Assembly (NCBI RefSeq): GCF_037893015.1
Contig: NC_133661.1
Span: 225,713,157-225,777,156, forward strand
Source of the DNA: Macrotis lagotis
Lineage: Eukaryota; Chordata; Mammalia; Peramelemorphia; Peramelidae
DNA: 64,000 nt
Direction of reading: 5' to 3'
Shown: piece by piece, positions 11,601 to 21,844 of the stretch
How positions within the stretch are numbered: position 1 is the first letter of the stretch
How the letters are laid out: each line of letters starts with the position of its first letter
The notes under the pieces: generated by a model
The model's database searches: none
What the model was told of the DNA's origin: nothing
What the model saw: only the letters and a program-made list of their open reading frames with translations
Position numbers and translations under genes: made by a program

Positions 11601-12149
11601 TTTAAAAACCAGGGGAATAAAGAAAAGTAGACTAAAGTTGATAGACTTTTGTTAATTAAAGATTCTGGTGAGCCTTTCCAATTTCCTGCTCTCTCTTATG
11701 CTCTCACCATTCCAAGGGAAATAAATGAAAGTCCAGGCTACAGAAAGACTAATTGCCTTCAGGGTCACCTCCTTTTGGTGTAATAGGCTTTGATGCAGAA
11801 AAGCATGACTCAACGGTTTAAATATTAAACTCTTTTTATTTTATCCTCAGGCCAGTTTTCTTCCAGAGTATCCGTTTCATTTCAAAGAGGGAAATAAGGC
11901 CTGTTTAAAGATTATAGGAGCAAATGGAAAATAAAGACTTAAAGGTTAAATGGAAAGTGAGTCAGTGGGTTCCTAGGGGAGAAGTAGAAAAAAAAAAAAC
12001 GATAGCTTGGCTTCCTTCCCTAGAAACAACCCTGAGACATTCATGGTCCCACTAGAGTTGAAGGGTCCTGAGCAGAGCTCACATTCATTCCTTCGTAAGC
12101 ATGTATTTAACTCTTGCTTTTTGCAAGTTCCTCCATTTTGTGGGGAATG

Positions 12150-12410
12150 GGGGGGGGGAAGATTTGAAACTCAGACTTTTTAAAAATGAATGTTAAAGGG
12201 GCAGCTAGGTGGCGCAGTGGATAGAGCACCAGCCCTGGAATCAGAAGGATCTGAGTTCAAATCCATCCCAGACACTTAATAATTCCCTAGCTGTGTGACC
12301 TGAGGTACTTAACCCATTGTCCTGCAAAACAAAAATTTTAATAAGAGAATGTTAGAAAAATATCTTATGTGTTAATTGGGAAATAACAAAATAAAAATAT
12401 ATTCAAGAAG
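12150..12410 (+). mobile_element. LINE-1 3' end split by a SINE
   Basis: The L1 tail is 'gaagatttgaaactcagact' then 'aaaatgaatgttaaa'. It resumes after the SINE with 'gagaatgttagaaaaatatc' and 'taattgggaaataacaaaat'. The repeated gaatgtta(a/g)a at both edges is probably the SINE target duplication. Confidence 0.65.
12198..12336 (+). repeat. Young marsupial SINE
   Basis: The head is ggggcagctaggtggcgcag and the body keeps 'gagttcaaatccatcccaga'. The 3' part is slightly shortened (cctgaggtacttaaccc). It is inserted in an L1 3' end. Confidence 0.92.
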
Positions 12411-12461
12411 CTTTTTAGTCAAAGGTTTGGGGCTGAGCAATTCAAATATTTAGATAGTACT

Positions 12462-12668
12462 TAACATTTCCCAGACACTATGCAATTGTTACTTCATTTA
12501 ATCTCCACAGTAACCTTGGGAGGTGGAGGGATAATGATTATTCCCTATTTTACAGTTGAAGAAACTAAGGCAAACAGTTGAAGTGATTTACCCAATGTCA
12601 CACAGCTTGTATCTGAGTCTTGAACTGCAATTTTCCTGACTCCAGACCTGGCATCTCTATCCATTTCA
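12462..12668 (-). repeat. MIR-like SINE
   Basis: The antisense blocks are 'cttcatttaatctccacagt', 'ttacagttgaagaaactaag', 'acccaatgtcacacagct', 'ctgactccagacctggcatc'. A younger SINE follows at once. Confidence 0.75.
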
Positions 12669-12685
12669 CCAACTTAGAAAGTGCT

Positions 12686-12843
12686 AGGGGCGGCTAGGTG
12701 GTGGTGTGGATAAAGCACTGGCCCTGGAGTCAGGAATACCTGGGTTCAAATCTGGTCTCAGACACTTAATAATTGACTAGCTGTGTGGCCTAGGGCAAGC
12801 CACTTAACCCCATTTGCCTTGCAAAAACCTAAAAAAAAAAAAT
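12686..12843 (+). repeat. Young marsupial SINE with target-site duplication
   Basis: The SINE is full-length. It is flanked by cttagaaagtgct (12673-12685) and ctaagaaagtgct (12845-12857), a 13-base duplication with one change, as expected for L1-driven insertion. Confidence 0.93.
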
Positions 12844-12884
12844 CCTAAGAAAGTGCTTTGGGGAATCAGAAGAGGGAGAGATTA

Positions 12885-13300
12885 CTTTTTAGCTAGGAAA
12901 ATGAGTCAGGGAAGGCCTCATGGCAGATGAGATACCTGGGCTAACGAACGGAGTTGACCCTTGAAGGAAGGAAGGATTTTCACTGGAAGGAAGGGGACTC
13001 ATTCCAAAGACTTAAATTCAAGACATTGTGAGTAATAGCACAGAATTAAGAGAATTCCGGCACGAAAATAGAGGATAAAGAGTAATCTTATATGTGAAAA
13101 AATAAGAGTATATGAGAGTATTAATAACAATAACTTGATGTTTTAAGGTATACAAAGTGCTTTACATGTATTATCTCGATCACATAAGAGATAAAACTGG
13201 AAAGGTGTATTGGAGACATAGTGAGAAGGTAGACAAAAGAAGACAAAAGTCTATCAGAAATTTCTGTTTAAATCAATTGGCAATGGTGAGGCATTAAATG
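12885..13300 (+). repeat. Ancient dispersed repeat, possible
   Basis: Phrases such as 'cagggaaggcctcatggcag' and 'ggaaggaaggggactcattcc' resemble the composite repeat found at 9471 and 54440. Edges are uncertain. Confidence 0.35.
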
Positions 13301-13485
13301 GTAGCAAATTAAGATTTTTGAAGTGATATTTTAAGTCAGAAAACCCACTGACTAAGTTCCCTTTTCAATCTGTCTTATTTCTCCTCTCTCCTATTCCTAT
13401 TTAAGATTTTTTAAATTGTGGGACTTTGAGATCAAGTATAGGTATATGAATTATTCTGACATTTTTTTTTCTTTTTTCACATTAG

Positions 13486-13554
13486 GTTATAATTCTGATG
13501 ATAACCTTTGTGAGCCAAGCCCAGATCTAGAGTTTGCTAACCACAGGCAACATG
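13486..13554 (+). CDS. CCDC88C: CCDC88C (DAPLE) small coding exon
   Basis: The exon is 69 nt and encodes [17 protein letters not shown] followed by ANHRQH, with the first G codon shared with the previous exon. Human DAPLE reads [23 protein letters not shown] here, so the identity is clear. The acceptor is a T-rich tract ending attag and the donor is catg/gtaagt, both strong. Phase 1 at both ends makes it skippable in frame. The acidic [13 protein letters not shown] patch is the best conserved part. No function is known to me for this patch alone. Confidence 0.96.
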
Positions 13555-14062
13555 GTAAGTCGCCCATATTATGTCATTTAGCTAGGAAAGTGTCTCATTT
13601 TAGGAATATATCTCCCACAAGCACTCAGTTAAATAAGTATTCATTAACCCTTTAATTTTTTTCAATAAATCTATTATCAGAGGAGGGGAAGAGAGTATGA
13701 ATGTATGAATGTATATATGTATATATTAGGTGCTGGGAATACAAAGACCCCCTTCCTGTGCCCCCCCAACAAAAAAAAAAACAAGCCTTCCCTCAAGAAA
13801 GGATTCTGCTAGAGGAGTGAGATTTTTGTTGTCATGTTTTCATAAGAGCTGGTTATTTCTTGTCTTTTTGTGTCCCATGGTGTCCAATTTGGAATACTCG
13901 GAGCATATATCTTTAGGGAAAGTAGCCAGTCTCAGTTATTATCTTGGCTTCCAATCAAAGTTGCAGTAATATAGAAGACTGAGATTATTATAGAGGATAG
14001 TTTTGTTTTTCAAAGGAGATAATGTATTCAGAGATCTATGTAGGTCTTAAAACTTCCCTCAA

Positions 14063-14470
<408 letters not shown>

Positions 14471-14589
14471 GTTGTTGAACTGGGATAACATCTATGATTT
14501 CATTTCCATGGGAACCTCTCTAGTGAGGAAATTCCCTTCTCCAATTCAAGTCAGCACCTTCTCTAGTCTTAGAGACTAGCTTAGAACAT

Positions 14590-14710
14590 TACAGGTTAAG
14601 TGATTTATTATTCAAGGTCACATAACCAATCTCTAGAGATCAGGCAGAACTTTAACCCAGGTCATCTTGGCCTTAGGGCTGCCTCTGTAGATATTATATC
14701 ATACTGCTGC
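14590..14710 (-). repeat. MIR-like fragment
   Basis: The antisense blocks are 'ttaagtgatttattattcaa', 'ggtcacataaccaatctcta' and 'aacccaggtcatcttggcct'. Confidence 0.5.
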
Positions 14711-15532
14711 TTAATATCATTATTATTGTTATTATTAGTAGTAGTAGTAGTAGTATTTGTCTAATTTCTGAGAGCAATTCTATTACAAAGGACATTGTCT
14801 TATCCAATCCCTTACCATTCTAAAATCTTCATAGAAACGTATATTAGAGCCAGTCAGACGGACAGTTTTCTGTAATTGCCAGGCTGGAACCTGAATCATC
14901 CTCTTTAAGTCAGAAGCAGATGAAATGAGCAGGTTGAAGACATAACAAGTATAGGTTGCACTTCATCCGAATGACATCTGTCAAGGATACCTACTAAGGA
15001 TGGAGCAGAGTGCCAGAAGAGATACCGAATTTAAGGAAGAAGGTATCTTAGCCATATTGAACTAGCCCTGCAGTCAGAAGGATATGACTTATATGTAAAT
15101 GACTCAATTACAAGGCAAATGCATTTAGGGAAGGATAAGTGGGGATGTACTGGAGCCAGATTGTGGTTTTTTGTTTTGTTTTGTTTTACTTTTTTTTTCA
15201 ATCACAAGCATTTACAACTCAGAAATCAGCAAACTACAAATCCAGGACTTGTTCCCTTGTTCTGCTGATTGTCTAGACTTAGAAAAGTAATAGAGAAAAT
15301 ATCAATAATAATATCTTTTTTTTTTGGTGGTGGGGAGTGGGGAACCAGTTATTAAATCTTTACCAGCAGACCTTTGTGTATAAGCAAAGTACTCTGTGAG
15401 GTCCAAGGAGGGAAGGGACATTATCAACTGAGGAGAATAGAGAAGTTACATTTTTTTTTGAAGAAATGATCTCTGAGCCAGGCTCTAAAGCCCTGCTGGC
15501 CATATAAGACCCTCAAAATCATTTGGTTTGGT

Positions 15533-15546
15533 GTTGCCAAGGCAAC
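15533..15546. promoter_or_regulatory. Perfect palindromic RFX X-box
   Basis: The sequence is gttgccaaggcaac: two perfect inverted RFX half-sites (GTTGCC and GGCAAC) with a 2-base spacer. It lies in unique sequence about 1.3 kb upstream of the 16851 exon. RFX factors drive ciliary genes, and DAPLE is known to act in cilia-bearing cells. Use of this site is inference. Confidence 0.45.
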
Positions 15547-15954
15547 TGCAGGCTGGACTCACAATTCAATAAATCTAGGAACTTTTCAGGATTAGAATTT
15601 TTTAAGTTGATTATTTTATATAGCTCACAAATGATGCTATAAATATCCAAATGGCCCTTAGCAGAAAAGAGGTTTCCCCACCCCTTCTCTAAAGGATGGG
15701 CATTAATTCAAACTGGAGGAATAATATGAACAGGGGCACATTATTCTTCAGGGTCTGTTCCAGGAGACAGCATGGAGTCCCCAGGTGGAATTTAGAACAA
15801 GCTAATAATGGATTTTGAGGGAAGAGACACAGTTGTTTGGGCAAGGTTGCTGTGGGAACTGCCGGTCATTCTCTAATTTTTTTTTCAAGAAGACTAAAAT
15901 ATTTAGGAAGATAAAGTATACCAATATTGGTATAAGATATGGCAGGAATGGAAC

Positions 15955-16555
15955 AGAAAAGCTTTTATTAAGTACTTTTTAAAAAATTTTTTGCAAGGCG
16001 TGGGGCTAAGTGATTTGCCTAGGTAATAAGTATAAGTAATAAGTAATAAGCTAGGTAATAAGTATCCGAGGCTGGATTTGAACTCAGGTCCTTCTGACTC
16101 CAGGGCCAGTGCTCTAAATGCCCTCTAAGTACTTATTTTGTAGTTCTTATGATAAATCAGTATTAAGGGAATATAGGGAGAGATTCCCTGCTCTCAAAGA
16201 TCTCATGTTAATTGGAGGAGACAAAAGGCATAGTTTGCCTAATATCCAGGGTACTGAGCACTTGACTGATTGATTTGATTAAAATAAATAAAAGGTAATT
16301 TGGAGTTGGCATCAATGACTGAGAGGATGGATGCTAAGAAAGGCAAGAGGTGGGAAGTTTCATTTGAGCTAGACTTTGAAGGTTTCTACCAGTCCAGAGT
16401 GAGGTGGAGAGAGATGGGGACCACATATAAAACCATGGCATCAGGAGATGGGGTGGCCTGTGTTGGGAAGAGCAGGAATGCCAGTTTGGCTAAACTATGG
16501 AGTTTGTGATAAGCCGAGGAAGGACATTCTTGTTGACCTCCTCAAGACCCCAACC
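15955..16555 (+). repeat. Ancient composite repeat with SINE insertion
   Basis: The pieces 'gcttttattaagtactt' and, after the SINE, 'gattccctgctctcaaagat', 'atgttaattggaggagacaa' follow the order of the repeat at 9471 and 54440. Confidence 0.5.
15983..16124 (-). repeat. Marsupial SINE, antisense, with internal stutter
   Basis: It reads 'tttgcaaggcgtggggctaa' ... 'ctgactccagggccagtgct'. In the middle, a taataag unit is repeated several times (16023-16067), a small local expansion unlike the other copies. Confidence 0.85.
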
Positions 16556-16850
16556 TGGGCTTCCTAGCCCCTCTTCACCCTCCTTTCCTCCTTGAAACCA
16601 CCTGTTGAAGCAACACCCATCCTTCATAGTCCAACTCTCCAAGTCATGTCTTCAAAGAAAACTTGCCTGGTCTCTATTGGCAAAGATTTAACAATTGCAT
16701 CTCAGAAAATGCAGAATACCATACCTCCTCCAGAGCATTTCCAAGAATAGAATAGAGATTTTGGATTATTTCATTAGATCAGTTGTCTTTTCTTCTAAAC
16801 TGTACACCTGATCATGGTCTTCTTAAATAAATATTGCTGTTGCCTTTCAG

Positions 16851-16919
16851 TGTCCCGGCCTCATAGCTTAGAGAGTAGCAGGACGGCGTCAGGCAACAGC
16901 TCGCCTCTTAACTTAAAAG
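16851..16919 (+). CDS. CCDC88C: CCDC88C (DAPLE) small coding exon
   Basis: This 69 nt exon encodes SRPHSLESSRTASGNSSPLN then LK, matching human [24 protein letters not shown]. The same SRPxSL(E/D)S pattern is found in the paralogue Girdin. The acceptor is gttgcctttcag and the donor is aaaag/gtaagc. Phase 1 at both ends makes it the third in-frame-skippable exon in a row. It is Ser-rich, with possible phosphorylation sites. A SINE inserted antisense begins only about 16 bases past the donor without disturbing the gtaagc. Confidence 0.96.
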
Positions 16920-16934
16920 GTAAGCACCATGGTT

Positions 16935-17086
16935 CTGTTTAGGTTTTTTGCAAGGCAAATGGGGTTAAGTGGCTTGCCCAAGGTCACACAGCTAGGTAAT
17001 TATTAAGTGTCTGAGGCTGGATTTGAACTCAGATTTTTCTGACTCCAGGGCCAGTGCTCTATCTACTGCACCACCTAGCCACCCCT
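16935..17086 (-). repeat. Young marsupial SINE, antisense, next to a splice donor
   Basis: It reads 'ttgcaaggcaaatggggtta' through 'gtgctctatctactgcacca' to 'cacctagccacccc'. The insertion lies directly downstream of the donor of the 16851-16919 exon. Confidence 0.92.
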
Positions 17087-17204
17087 ATGGTGGATTCTTA
17101 ACATGCTAAACAGCAGCCCACAGGAACTGTGACCAATGCCAAGACACTAGATGGAAGGTCTTCCAGGGTGTTGGTCCTGAGTAAAGTTCTAGGCAGCCCA
17201 GCTT

Positions 17205-17600
17205 CATTGAAAGAGTATTAGATTGTAGAGTCAAGAGGATCTGAGTTCAAATGCAAACTCTTGACACTCGTGCAAGTTTGGGCAAGTTATTAAATCTCCC
17301 TAGGTCTCAGTTTCCTAATCTGTAAAGTGAGATTGAATGTAAAATGATTAACTGTCTATTGAGATCCCCATCTGACTCTATAGTGTTGATTGATGCAGGG
17401 GATGAGACATAGATCAGGAGGAACTGGGTTCAAATCTAGGCTCAAATGATTAATTACTGTGTTTTTTCATTTGTAAAATGGGAATAATAATCTCACATAA
17501 CCCTCCCAGGTGAAGATCAGAGATATAATATTTGTAAAATGTTTATTATGATGTCCAGAGCATATCAGGCACTTAATAATCACATTTCATTCATTCTTAT
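17205..17600 (+). repeat. Two MIR-like elements in tandem
   Basis: The first has 'gaggatctgagttcaaatgc', 'gtctcagtttcctaatctgt'. The second starts near 17395 with 'ggaactgggttcaaatctag' and 'catttgtaaaatgggaataa'. Confidence 0.6.
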
Positions 17601-18162
17601 TTCTGTAATAATATTATAATGGCAAATTAATATAATATGTAATTATACTACTTATTAGTAAATGTAATTGTACTTAATGTTAATGTTAACTATTATACAA
17701 TATGTGTTCTATAATCATATATAATTGGTTAATTATATATTATTTATAAATAACATGCAATTAATTATATAATAATATATTGCATAATCAAATATATTAC
17801 TTGACTTAGCTCATGTGATTTATTTATAAATAATTATTTATTAATTTTTTAGGTATTTTTATTAGAAAAAAATTTAACTTTTAAGTAGTAATGTTTAATT
17901 AAAGATGGAATTATACTTAATGTTAAGATCATATTTAATAATGGGAAGCTGTATAATAGAAAAGAAATTGAATTCCTGAAGTTCTAAACCAATTTAGGCA
18001 AGATGGAAGATGGAGGGGATCTTGGAAGATGAGAGCGGACTTAAAGAATACATATGTATCTATATATCTAGATGTAGATACATAACAAGTCCAATGCCAC
18101 CCTTAAATGGAAAGCAGTGGTAAAGTAGTGAATTAGGAAAAGACATTGAAAAGTAAAGGTGT

Positions 18163-18315
18163 GGGGCAGCTAGGTGGCATAGTGGATAAAGCACTGGCCC
18201 TGGAGTCAGGAGTACCTGGGTTCAAATCCGGTCTCACGCACTTAATAACTACCTAGCTGTGTGGCCTTGGGCAAGCCACTTAACCCCATTTGCCTTGCAA
18301 AAAAAAACCTAAAAA
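18163..18315 (+). repeat. Young marsupial SINE with perfect target-site duplication
   Basis: The element is full-length with 'ccttgcaaaaaaaaacctaa' at the end. It is flanked by identical gaaaagtaaaggtgt at 18148-18162 and 18316-18330. The perfect 15-base duplication marks a fairly recent insertion. Confidence 0.96.
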
Positions 18316-18727
18316 GAAAAGTAAAGGTGTTCTCTTGCTTGACTGGATAGTTGTGTTCTGGGAAAAGAGCTGTTTTGAAGTAATACTTTTTGTAAATAAA
18401 AATAATTTTTTGAATGTACTAAGTGAGCTCATTTTATTAAAGTTAGCTTTTATTCTATCTGCTAAATTGTTTATTTGTTTGATTTTTTAAACTAAAGACC
18501 AAGGATGTCATAGATAACAGAATCCACAAATATCTCACAAATTCTGCTATTGTGTGTACTTAAAAGCTGTCCTGAGGAAAAATGAGATGAATTGAGTTTA
18601 CAACTGCCATGTTTCCTTTCCTTAGGGCAGGTTAATGAACTGTGGAGTTGTTAACTCATGGAGAGGGGATAGTTGCTGGGATGAAAAGTCTCCATAAACG
18701 AAATCTTAGCAGCATAAATTTGCAAGT

Positions 18728-18965
18728 GGTACAGCACATAGCTCTAAACCTGGGGTCAGAAAAACTTGAGTTCCAGTCCTGCCATAGGCATTTACTAGCT
18801 GTGTGACCTTGGGCAAGTCACATAACCTCTCTCTGCCTCAGTTTCTTTATCTGTAAAACAAGCCTAATAACAGTATCTACCTTTCAGGGTTGTTGTGAGA
18901 ATCAAATAATGTTTATGAAGCATTTTTTCAAAGCCTTAAAATACTAAGTAAAATATTAGTTATTA
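18728..18965 (+). repeat. MIR element
   Basis: It carries the blocks 'tttactagctgtgtgacctt', 'gggcaagtcacataacctct', 'ctgcctcagtttctttatct', 'gggttgttgtgagaatcaaa', in canonical order and close to full length. Confidence 0.88.
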
Positions 18966-18989
18966 CTATTATTATTTTAACTGGAGATC

Positions 18990-19136
18990 ATTATAATTAG
19001 AGACCATTAAGTCTATCCCTTTCACTTTACAGATGAGGAAACTGAGATAGATTAGTAAGATAGATTTGCCCAGAGTCGTACAGTAAGTGTCCAAGGTAGA
19101 ATTTGAACCCAGGTCTTCCTATCTCCATATCACTAG
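18990..19136 (-). repeat. MIR fragment
   Basis: The antisense blocks are 'ttacagatgaggaaactgag' and 'gaatttgaacccaggtcttc'. It lies tail to tail with the MIR at 18728. Confidence 0.75.
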
Positions 19137-19623
19137 TAATTAGGTCTAAGATTGAATAGTCAAATGTCAAGACAGACACACATACATATATACATACACA
19201 TACATACCCCTATTTATTTGCATGAACAATTTAATTTTTTAATCAGTCTTTCAACTGTATTAAATTCTAATGCTCAGAAGATCAGCAATTTCTGGTGTGT
19301 ATCCCACTCTGCATGTTAAGAGAGAATCTCATAAAACTCTGTGAGTTCAAAAAAACTCATCAGCAGGTAGTCGTCCTTCTATTATTTAAGGTTTCCTACA
19401 GTCTATTATTGGCAGGTCTATACCATAGGCCTGGCCTGTTCTACTTCCTAATACTAATGCTCTCAGAAGCCAAAATTTCACTTCAACATCATATGAGGCA
19501 TAGGAGAGAAGGTATTGGGTATAGCTTTACTTTAGCTTATCTTGCCTTTTTTTTAATTTCTTGTGAAATTTCTAATGAAAATTTCAAAATGTCCTTTAAA
19601 TGTCCTTTAAAATCCAGTTTATA

Positions 19624-19772
19624 GGGGCAGCTAGGTGGTGGATAGAGCACCAGCCCTGGAGTCAGGACTACCTGAGTTCAAATCCAGCCTCAGAGACTTA
19701 ATAATTACCTAGCTGTGTGGCCTTGGGCAAGCCACTTAACCCCCTTTACCTTGCAAAAACCTAAAAAATAAA
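19624..19772 (+). repeat. Young marsupial SINE
   Basis: The head (ggggcagctaggtgg) has a small deletion before 'tggatagagcaccagccctg'. The flanks aaatccagtttata and aaatacagtttata are the target duplication. Confidence 0.93.
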
Positions 19773-19924
19773 TACAGTTTATAAAATCTTTAGAAAATTT
19801 AAATAACTTGAAACTGTTACCATTTTCAGAATGAGGGGAGGAATTAATACTTTTTGTAAATAAAAATCACTTTTTAAATGCACTAAGTGAATTCAATTTA
19901 TTAAAGGAACTCTATAGGTTTTTT

Positions 19925-20035
19925 TTTTTGAATGAGGAGGGAGAGAAATTTGCAACTCAAAAATCTTGTAAAAAAATGAATGCAAAAATTTTCCACAATG
20001 TGTAATTGGGGGGCAAAAATAAAATCTAAATGTCA
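19925..20035 (+). mobile_element. LINE-1 3' end
   Basis: It reads 'gagggagagaaatttgcaac', 'gtaaaaaaatgaatgcaaaa', 'tgtgtaattggggggcaaaa', 'ataaaatc', a truncated L1 tail. Confidence 0.65.
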
Positions 20036-20244
20036 TTAAGATCAGTAAGATACTGTATTCCTTTTAATATCCATTGAAAACAGGAAAATATATTGGCAAT
20101 GTTACTTTCTCTCCACAGTCTTCCTCCTGCTAAATGTGAGCTCCTTGAGGAGCTTTTGCCCCTTTTTTTGTATTCCTAGGACTCATCACATAGTAAATTG
20201 CTTAATAATTACTAATAGATTATCTGACTTCCTTCCAAATTCAG

Positions 20245-20534
20245 GTTCTTCTGATCGCATCCATGGCAGATCTGAGAGCTTTGGGAGTGAAGATCTGGTC
20301 CCCAGCAGGGATGTGGCCACTTTGCCTCGAGATATTGGGTTGAGCCGCTCCACACTATCTGTGAGCCGACAAGAACACCCTCCATCCAGGAATGGGTCAG
20401 TCCCACAAGAGTCTCTGCCGAAGAATAATCCTGGCCAGCCTCATGCCATCAGACAAAGCTCTGCCTCCCCAGGCAGTGAGATGGTGACTTTGGAGGAGTT
20501 TTTGGAAGAGAGCAACAGGGGATCCCCCTCCAAT
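20245..20534 (+). CDS. CCDC88C: CCDC88C (DAPLE) exon carrying the GBA motif
   Basis: The exon is 290 nt, phase 1 in and phase 0 out (acceptor aaattcag, donor ccaat/gtaagt). It encodes GSSDRIHGRSESFGSEDLVP, SRDVATLPR and, at its end, SASPGSEMVTLEEFLEESNR (about 20463-20519). The last is the G-alpha-binding-and-activating motif. In human DAPLE it reads SSEMVTLEEFLEESN, and in the paralogue Girdin GSEVVTLQQFLEESN. The motif lets DAPLE act as a non-receptor activator of G-alpha-i downstream of Frizzled. The key Phe of EEFL is present (codon 20499-20501), as are the flanking hydrophobic residues, so the motif should be functional. The codon boundary at the donor fits both the true last exon (28770) and the candidate extra exon at 26668. 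Confidence 0.96.
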
Positions 20535-20727
20535 GTAAGTTGGGCATTGCTAATGAATAAGCAGCTTGGATTTTGAGCCAGAGAAAGACCTCATAGCCTG
20601 GTCTATGGTCAGGGGCTCTGAATAAAGAACCAAAGGTGGTTGATGTATGATGAGGTATAATTCGTTAATTTTGGGGAAGGATTCAGTTTACCCACTTGTG
20701 AACTGAACTGGTAACACCAATGAATAT

Positions 20728-20960
20728 AAGTAGTGACATAGTCCAGTAGATAGAATGTTCTGGAGTCAGGAAGACCCCAGTTAAAATCTAACCTCAGCAA
20801 TTACTTAGCTGTATGATCTCTGCCTCAGTTTCCTCATTGATTAAAATAGGAATAATACTAGTGCCTATCTCCCAAGATTGTTTTGAATGAGGATCAAATG
20901 AGATATCTAAAATGCTTAGTAAACCTCAATGCACTAGGTGAATACTACCTACTGCTAATG
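20728..20960 (+). repeat. MIR-like element
   Basis: It has 'tctggagtcaggaagacccc', 'tctgcctcagtttcctcatt', 'gcctatctcccaagattgtt', 'gaggatcaaatgagatatct' in canonical order. The central core is partly lost. Confidence 0.75.
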
Positions 20961-21209
20961 ATGATGATGGTGATGATGTTTGCAAACTACTTTGAGCTGC
21001 TCAAAAGAAAGGGAACATCATTGCCCCAAACCACAGAATGTCCCCAGACTACATGGGGGTGCCCCCGTGGCCCCAGGCTTCATCAAAGTCTCACCTGAGT
21101 TGTTGGTGGAAACTTAGTGTCAGAGCTCTGTCTCTCCTGCCTCCCTGTGTGACCCTCCGATGCTCATTCAACTTTGTTCAGCTTTCTTCTCTGTAAAATT
21201 GAGAGAATG

Positions 21210-21359
21210 GGGCAGCTAGGTGGCGCAGTGGATAAAGCACCGGCCCTGGAGTCAGGAGTACCTGGGTTCAAATCCGGTCTCAGACACTTAATAATTACCT
21301 AGCCGTGTGGCCTTGGGCAAGCCATTTAACCCTGTTTGCCTTGCAAAAACCTAAAAAAA
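21210..21359 (+). repeat. Young marsupial SINE with perfect target-site duplication
   Basis: It is one of the least diverged copies and retains CpGs (ggtggcgcag, accggccctg, aatccggtct). It is flanked by aaaattgagagaatg at 21195-21209 and 21360-21374. It forms an inverted pair with the copy at 21534. Confidence 0.96.
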
Positions 21360-21533
21360 AAAATTGAGAGAATGTTACTTGGTTCCTGCAAGGAAAGTAT
21401 GTGCAGTGTTATCAATATAGGAATTCTTACTCATGAAGATAAATTGCAATACAATACACATTTATTAAGGTCCTACTATGTTCCATACCCTGTGCTAGCT
21501 AATTGCCAAGGATACAAATGAGATCATGAATCT

Positions 21534-21694
21534 GTTTTTTTTTTAAGATTTTGCAAGGAAGGCTATGGGGTTAAGTGGCTTGCCCAAGGCCACACGGCTA
21601 GGTAATTATTAAGTGTCTGAGACCAGATTTGAACCCAGGTACTCCTGACTCCAGGGCCGCTGCTTTATCCACTATGCCACCTAGCTGCCCCCTC
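21534..21694 (-). repeat. Young marsupial SINE, antisense
   Basis: It reads from a poly-T, 'ttgcaaggaaggctatgggg', to 'tatgccacctagctgcccc'. It is flanked by tcatgaatct at 21524-21533 and 21695-21704. It is inverted relative to the copy 175 bases upstream. Confidence 0.94.
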
Positions 21695-21844
21695 TCATGA
21701 ATCTTTTTCAATTAGTGCTCCCTCATTCTAGTTCCCTGGTATAACTATATCTTTGATGGTTGAAAGAGCTCTTTTCCAGGTTGCAATTGTTAGACTCTGC
21801 CATACCTTCAAGGTATATCTTTCCTTCCTGTATTATCCAATCTC

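Larger units (their letters stand above)
6923..13485. other. CCDC88C: CCDC88C intron (6.6 kb)
   Basis: The intron is mostly repeats: CORE-SINEs, young SINEs, L1 3' ends, an ancient composite repeat, and TA/GA microsatellites, all listed separately. No exon-like ORF with splice signals was seen. It ends in a T-rich tract and attag before the 13486 exon. Confidence 0.75.
16920..20244. other. CCDC88C: CCDC88C intron
   Basis: The intron contains SINEs, MIR-like elements, an L1 3' end (19925-20035), and a very AT-rich unique stretch at 17580-17960. Just before the next exon, 'gctccttgaggagc' (20140-20153) resembles the 3' end of CR1/L3-like repeats. No extra exon was seen. Confidence 0.75.

Noticed and set aside
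19295-19624. A 109-codon + strand frame upstream of a SINE
   Set aside because: It has no splice signals in the gene's phase, no recognisable motif and average AT-rich intron composition.
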